Shown here: positions 59,056-64,000 of the stretch, in pieces | How the letters are laid out: every line of letters starts with the position of its first letter | Position numbering within the stretch: the first letter of the stretch is position 1 | Assembly: GCA_028023455.1 (NCBI GenBank) | Contig: JAQFVV010012394.1 | Coordinates: 22,710,900-22,774,899 of the forward strand | Length of the DNA stretch: 64,000 bases | Direction of reading: 5' to 3' | Source of the DNA: Epiperipatus broadwayi | Taxonomy: Eukaryota > Onychophora > Udeonychophora > Euonychophora > Peripatidae | Notes under the pieces: model-generated | Databases searched by the model: none | What the model saw: only the letters and a program-made list of their open reading frames with translations | What the model was told of the DNA's origin: nothing | Translations under genes and position numbers: made by a program

Positions 59056-59863
59056 TGTTTGTAAAAATATGTACATTGCAATCAATAATAAGTCTTTTTG
59101 TACTCCAGAAAAAGGAAAATATATTAGAGGAATATATTTTTGTAGATTGCTAATTGATAAGAGTAAAATTAATGAACAATTGAGTAAAGAAATTTATGGA
59201 AAACGAACGTTATATTAAATCAGAACGAAACTAAAAGGGTATTAATGATTAAATTTGCATAGAATTTAACAATGGAAAATATTTACATAATTTGCGATTA
59301 GAAGACTGTGTTTGGTAAATGCCAATAAATATTTGCTAATTACAAATATTTCTTAATACAATAGAAGTTGAACCGACTACTCAAAAACAAAGAGGAAACC
59401 AAGACTGACAGCAATCAAAGATGAACCCTGGATTTCTGGAGGCCAAACTGCAGGAATAAATAGTGTGTGCAGCAAAGTGCATGTTTCTTATTCCAGTGGC
59501 TTTATCAAGTGAACTATAGATAAGAGATATTAATGAACAGTAGCTGAAAGAGCTTAAGTGACAGGGTAGTGCTCTAGTGTGGAGTCAGTACGATTGTGAG
59601 CAGCAGCTGAACAAAGCTAAAGAACTCAGTTTGAGAAGCCGAGTCAAAGTGTTTTGAAAATTGAGGCCAACAGAAATCATGCAGAAAACAGCTAGCTGTT
59701 ACATGCGTCATGGAAATTGAACGTTAAGTGAATTATATATAGTGTGTTGGAGTGTATCAATAACTTTTCGCTAATAATATTTCATCATTATTCCAGTCAT
59801 ATCTAAATTTCATTTATTGATTTATTTGTCGATATTCTGAGCACCTGCATTCGAATACACAAC
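59056..59863 (+). repeat. 3' LTR of Ty3/gypsy element
   Basis: It starts TGTTTGTAAAAATATGTACA and ends CGAATACACAAC. It is co-linear with the 5' LTR over its full ~800 bases with scattered differences. Flanking 5-mers (CTATT left, CAATT right) are close but not identical, so the site duplication is unproven. Confidence 0.88.
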
Positions 59864-59867
59864 CAAT

Positions 59868-59965
59868 TCCTTAGGCAACTCTCTGTATTGTATAATGAAT
59901 CTGATCAACAGAAAGTTCAGATGTCAGACTTTGTATTTATATAATCATTTAAGTATTATTTTATT
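59868..59965 (+). repeat. Outer flank repeat X' (right of gypsy element)
   Basis: GCAACTCTCTGTATTGTATA, ATGAATCTGATCAACAGAAA and GTCAGACTTTGTATTTATAT align with repeat X at 54,815-54,912. The order is therefore X-LTR-interior-LTR-X'. Confidence 0.65.
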
Positions 59966-60524
59966 TTATTTATCCTTTAGAGCTAATAAGATTTGACATT
60001 AATATATAATTAGTGGGTGGATTTAATTTGTTATATTGTCTATTGCTTTGTAATTAAACATATATTAAATTACTTTTAGAAACATAAGTTAATAGTTTTT
60101 AGTTTCTTTTCTTGTTTGAATAAGCCTCCTAGCTATTGAAAACCCCCAAAACTTGAATATTTAATCCAAATGTTTGATAGTGAGATACATCAAGTCAGTG
60201 ACAGAATATGTAGACTTGACAGTCAGAACTAGATAATCTAAAAAGTCCAACAAGAGTTATGAATTCACAAATTTATGTACTAGATTTTAATTTTCAACTG
60301 ATCCTAGAATATTCAAAAGCTAATAGACTAAAAATGTAAAACATAAGTTTATTCAAAAATCATGAGATATATAGTTAATAAATATCACATGCATTACAGG
60401 TATTTAGTAGTGTAATGAAGAAAACTGGTTCCAGAAAAGACTTTTTATAAGATTACAACATTTGGTAAGTTTTAATAATCTAGATAAATAAAAATTAAAA
60501 TAACAAAGGAGGAAAGTTTGATAT

Positions 60525-60633
60525 TTTTTTTTCTCATATGTCATAGCATAGTCTGGGAGGCGAACCCGCAACCGTCTGCAACCAACTACTTGCTTGCAAG
60601 GCAGCTGCGATGACCTCTCGGCTAACAACGCTT
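60525..60633 (-). mobile_element. tRNA-derived short SINE, copy 2, with 13-bp TSD
   Basis: The minus strand reads AAGCGTTGTTAGCCGAGAGG, B box GGTTCGCCTCC, then ATGCTATGACATATGAG and an A-rich tail. The 13-base sequence GAAAGTTTGATAT flanks it on both sides (60,512-60,524 and 60,634-60,646). This is a textbook LINE-driven retroposition signature and defines the element as ~109 bp. The exact duplication indicates a young insertion. Confidence 0.93.
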
Positions 60634-60659
60634 GAAAGTTTGATATTTAAAAATCAAAT

Positions 60660-60770
60660 TGTAATAAAATCAGCATCACATGATCACCATCTCTTATACT
60701 AGCATTGATTATTCTGGTTGGCACAGGGTGGCACTACTGTGTGGAGAGTTTTGCCTTGTTTAATAAAATC
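60660..60770 (+). repeat. Dispersed repeat shared with 15.8 kb
   Basis: GATTATTCTGGTTGGCAC, GGTGGCACTAC.GT and TGGAGAGTTTTGC match 15,835-15,895. ATGATCACCATCTCTTATA resembles the complement of a block near 28,340. It lacks the hammerhead core. Confidence 0.6.
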
Positions 60771-61555
60771 AGATTTAAACAAATATTACTTTATAAAATT
60801 TAATTAAAGTTACTGATTAAGATATAGTAACTGCAATCTACTAAAGTGAAAGAGTAATTTGATTAGTAAAAAGCAAATTAAGATTTTAAATTTCAACCTT
60901 AGGACAAAAAAATAATTATATGAGTTTAATAAAATTGTCAAAACTTATGAAATCAAATAGAAAAGAGTATCAATGAAAGAGACATAATGATCACAAAGTC
61001 AAAAAAGCTGCAATATAAAACTAAAAAAAAAAGATAACTTTATATATCACATGACCAGAAAATTTATCGCTGAAAAGATTATAATTAAATGTTAAGAAAT
61101 AATGTTCATGTTCGAGAAAAAGATTAAATAAGTCAGCCATGACATTCTCTTGCAGAATTCTAGAAATAAAAAAACATTAACATCATATCAAATCCTTAAT
61201 AATTCATAGGAAAAGACCTTGTAACCTCTATAAATAATAATAAATTTCTCAATTTATTGCAAATTTTAACATTACATAAAAGCCAGTGACAAAGCATTCA
61301 AATTCTGAGGAAATTTATGAGAACGAATTTATTTTGAATAAGGGCTCCCCAAATTTATATATGTGAGATTCACTTTCAAAAATGAGAATTTTTCATAACC
61401 TATTCACTTTTAAAGCGCACATTTTATAAGGAAGAGTGGGGAGAGGAGGAGTTGAATAAAAAATATAGCTTTACTACTTTATTAATGTATAAGTTTATTA
61501 AAGAAATATATAGTACGGTGTATGTAAAGAATTGGCTTGTTTTATACTTTTGCTG
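60771..61555. other. No gene recognised
   Basis: AT-rich; a purine-rich patch GGAAGAGTGGGGAGAGGAGG near 61,431-61,450. Confidence 0.45.
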
Positions 61556-62310
61556 ATAACATTTTTGTCATCCACAGTGATGTGTTTTTTTCATATGCTA
61601 AACCTTTATTTCAAAATATGTTCTAAGAACCTCATTGCCTAACTTCACACATGTATGAAGTAAGAAAAAGAAGCAGGCAGGAGTCTTACAGCTGTGGGTA
61701 GAAAAAGTAAAATGTGTTTTGAATTGAAGGTCAAACCAGTATCAATGTTTTACAATCAAAATTCATTTTCAACAAAATGTCTTCAGAAAAAGCAATTAGT
61801 TCTTTATCTACTACTGTCACAGCATCATTTTGAAATGGATTCATGTTTTTTCATCTCTTCATTGAAATAATAATCAAATCATTCTTTCAATAAATTTATA
61901 TATGCAACTATTACAAAGATTAAATCATCAGTTTCATTTTCAATGCTAAAAGTTTTGAACGACACAAAACAATCATATTTCCAGTGTTTGTTAATAGTTT
62001 TCCATAAAGTTTTTTCAATACATTATGTATCACAAATATATCATTGATACATTATGTATCGCAAATATATCAGTTCCAATCTTTCCTTGGAAATATAAAT
62101 TTAATTTGTTTAATTTCGAAAAATATATCTGCTAAATAAGTGAACTTTAGAACAAACTTCTCATCATGCAAACATTTTATGTAATTATTTTCTACAATCA
62201 GACACATTTCAACTTCTTCACAGAGTTCAGCAAGACTTATAAGCAATGTGCCCCTCAGCTGCCAGTGTATATCAGTTTGCAAAGGAGATTTATGGAAACT
62301 TCCCACCTTT
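61556..62310 (-). pseudogene. hAT transposase relic (ZBED/GTF2IRD2-like)
   Basis: The minus-strand open frame 62,306-62,070 has DIHWQLRGTLLISLAELCEE then LHDEKFVLKFTYLADIF and FPRKDWN. These match the 'D.RWLSRG..L.R..EL..EV..FL', 'W..KLAYLADIF..LN.LN' and 'QGK..N' blocks of hAT transposases of the ZBED5/GTF2IRD2 type. Further along (61,700-61,640) LLFLTSYMCEV resembles the C-terminal 'LTSSYLCEVGFS' dimerisation motif. Stops after the first ORF show it is dead. A 29-base tandem duplication interrupts it at 62,018-62,072. Confidence 0.8.
62018..62072 (+). repeat. 29-bp tandem duplication within hAT relic
   Basis: ATACATTATGTATCRCAAAT... occurs twice in a row. Confidence 0.9.
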
Positions 62311-62694
62311 TCATACAGTTTTTCAAATAAATGTTTAAAAAGTTTTTCAAATCATTTCATTAAGTTTTACATACCAATGATTTCTCAAGCTTATTACAAT
62401 AAATCCATAATACATTTGGATTTCAATTTAAAAATATTACAAGATCACTATTTTAATCACACATTGCCCATGCAACAGTCAAGCAGATACCAAAATAATT
62501 CAACCAGTGCAATTCCTTCAATATTTATATAATTGTTAAGAATTCTAAAAATGTTCTTTCTAGTATGTAATAATTAATTCATAAAATAATTACATCATCT
62601 CTTTAATATTTATGTCATATGATAGTTGTCCTATTTACATACTATTTTAATAGTAAATATTTGAAAACCAGGCACTCTTCACAAACCTGGAGCT

Positions 62695-62895
62695 TAATTG
62701 TAAATATATGAGATTTGAACTAAGACTTTTAAGCACCCACCAGCTATCCACACTATCTCATACAACTGATATATATGACCACACATATGTAGAAAAGATC
62801 AATAATCATCAAGATACATATTTCATGCTAAACCAGCACTCATCAGTTGGTCCAGATTATCATTTCCCACACATATATATAATCAGTACTCAGTT
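62695..62895 (-). repeat. tRNA-like repeat with hammerhead family 3 copy C
   Basis: The minus strand begins GGACCAACTGATGA (CTGATGA at 62,846-62,840), then stem-loop GTGCTGGTTTAGCAT, GAAA (62,824-62,821) and ATATGTA, which can pair with TACATAT downstream as stem III. Next comes GTGTGGTC, with TGGTC able to pair with GACCA as stem I. It continues GAGATAGTGTGGATAGCTGG and AGTTCAAATCTC (A/B-box-like). It is the most complete member of family 3. Position 17 is G and stem I is offset, so cleavage as it stands is doubtful. Confidence 0.55.
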
Positions 62896-62899
62896 TTAG

Positions 62900-63600
62900 A
62901 TTGAGATAGCATATATATATAAAACCTATTTATTTTTGCATTATATATCCCTATTTAAACACGTAAAAACTTCAACAATCACTTAACATCTACTTGAATC
63001 CAATGTAAAATAAAATTGAAGATAGTAAAAGGTAACGGATTCAAGTGCATAGAAGTGATTTTTGAACGTTTTTTTATATTTTTAAATAAGCATTTTCTTT
63101 CACTTAATCCTATTATCAAGAATAGTTTTTCTTTCTTTTTTTTTTAATTTTTTATGAAATGATAAGATTTGTGGAAGAAATCTTTATTCTTGAACAATTA
63201 GTATTGTTATTGTCAATAATAAATTTGTTTTATTAATTAAATTACAAGTGTTATTGTTTTTCTTTATAAAATAGAGGCCAGGATTTAATAAGTTAAAAGC
63301 ATTTCCACTGAAAATTATAATTGATCCTGAAGACTTAGTCCAATCAAAACTTCTTGCTTAACAACTGATTTGGCCAAAGTTTATAAGATGAATAACGATG
63401 ATTTGATATTAGATGAAATAAATTTAATTAACATTGGATAGTATATACAAGCTCTTTAAAACACTGACTGAAGAAGCTGTTAATAGCAAACAATCAAAAT
63501 GAGTTAATCCAGGCTAAGCACTTTCAAGGTGTTATCCCTCATAATCATAGCCAAAATTGAAATAGTTGTTGTAATATTATTAAATGTATATGCAAATGTA
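62900..63600. other. No gene recognised; 3' flank of Penelope-like relic
   Basis: AT-rich. CTGAAGAAGCTGTTAATAGC followed by AAAC near 63,467-63,490 (plus) recalls a hammerhead core but lacks G12. Confidence 0.4.
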
Positions 63601-63612
63601 TATGTAAATTAA

Positions 63613-64000
63613 TCAGCTTGTCCATTTTCTGGAGATAGCAAAACATGTGTCGCATCTATTAATTGCATTATTGTCATTGATGATAAAATATGCCTCTTTT
63701 ATCTTTCTTTTGCAGTCGTTAGTTTTAGTGCACACAATTTTGCGGTTGGAGCATTCGAACCTATGACCGGCCTGCTTCTCATGTTCAAGGAATATGGAAA
63801 TGTTGTCATTGTTCTTTTGCCCTCTCCTATATGCATACATATGCTGAGTGGTTCTATTATTGACAGTGACCTTAGTATCCCCATAATATGTGGGCTGCAT
63901 CCAGCCTGAGGGCATGAAATTCTATATACAACCTGGGGTGTTTGGATTGGGTCAATCTTCTTCATATTATTGATTAGTCTGCTTATGTTGGGGGGATGTG
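63613..64000 (-). pseudogene. Penelope-like element, GIY-YIG endonuclease end (partial)
   Basis: Two overlapping minus-strand frames together show the domain. One (63,965-63,699) has PQVVYRISCPQAGC. The other (63,915-63,613) has TYYGDTKVTVNNRTTQHMYA, FLEHEKQAGHRFECSNRKIV, then CKRKIKEAYFII and NAINR. These fit the GIY (VVYRI) and YIG (YYG) strands, the conserved Arg, the H..GH spacing, and the EA..I....IN end of Penelope GIY-YIG domains. A frame shift between them breaks the gene. The reverse transcriptase would lie to the right, beyond the window. The Penelope endonuclease nicks target DNA to prime retrotransposition. A domesticated single GIY-YIG protein is less likely. Confidence 0.82.

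Noticed and set aside
1-64000. CRISPR array, bacterial operons or prophage
   Set aside because: No regularly spaced repeats, no ribosome-binding-site-led gene strings and no phage genes; all coding evidence is eukaryotic.

Overview
The window is AT-rich animal nuclear DNA, apparently from an invertebrate, though I cannot name the species. The evidence is a spliced gene with GT-AG introns, long non-coding stretches full of A/T homopolymers, and decayed eukaryotic transposons (RTE-type LINEs, a Ty3/gypsy element, hAT, mariner, a Penelope-like element, tRNA-derived SINEs). There are no bacterial-style operons. A 500-base run of N at 43,870-44,369 is an assembly gap.

One host gene is clear. The 5' end of a UBA6-like ubiquitin-activating E1 enzyme lies on the minus strand and runs off the left edge. 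Its start-codon exon is at 11,523-11,560, exon 2 at 2,298-2,392, and a 29-base exon 3 at 1,967-1,995. All three join in frame with correct splice sites. Intron 1 (about 9.1 kb) holds two RTE-type LINE relics in opposite orientation, a third LINE relic, and a MITE. Everything right of 11.6 kb looks intergenic or belongs to genes whose exons I cannot see. Two weak possible coding segments are listed (about 51.2-51.6 kb and 53.0-53.6 kb, minus strand).

Repeats by region. At 15-18 kb there are a mariner relic, several TIR elements and a palindromic repeat. At 20.5-22.2 kb three foldback elements cluster within 1.7 kb. At 23.5-28.7 kb there are a hAT-type MITE, hammerhead-bearing repeats and another foldback. 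At 31-39 kb there are a short SINE, a hAT relic, a TIR element, a distended solo LTR and local duplications. At 45.5 kb there is a near-perfect 308-base foldback. At 46.7-54.2 kb a direct repeat pair may be LTRs of a minus-strand element. At 54.9-59.9 kb lies an LTR-bounded but inactivated Ty3/gypsy element. At 60.5-64 kb there are a SINE with clean target-site duplications, a hAT relic, a hammerhead-like/tRNA-like repeat, and the GIY-YIG end of a Penelope-like element.

The most notable signal is a set of hammerhead-ribozyme-like motifs in at least three repeat families. Family 1 is the foldback at 45.5 kb, with a type I hammerhead core in each arm on opposite strands. The minus-strand copy keeps every core residue I can check, and the plus-strand copy has lost the catalytic G12. 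Family 2 has four dispersed copies (15.7, 24.9, 28.7 and 54.5 kb) sharing the core, and the best ones also keep a GUC cleavage triplet. Family 3 has three minus-strand copies (25.9, 28.2 and 62.8 kb), two of which adjoin a tRNA-like A/B-box segment. Hammerheads are known from Penelope-like elements, schistosome SINE-like repeats and retrozymes, but a foldback with opposed hammerheads is, as far as I know, unusual. All activity claims are inference from sequence.
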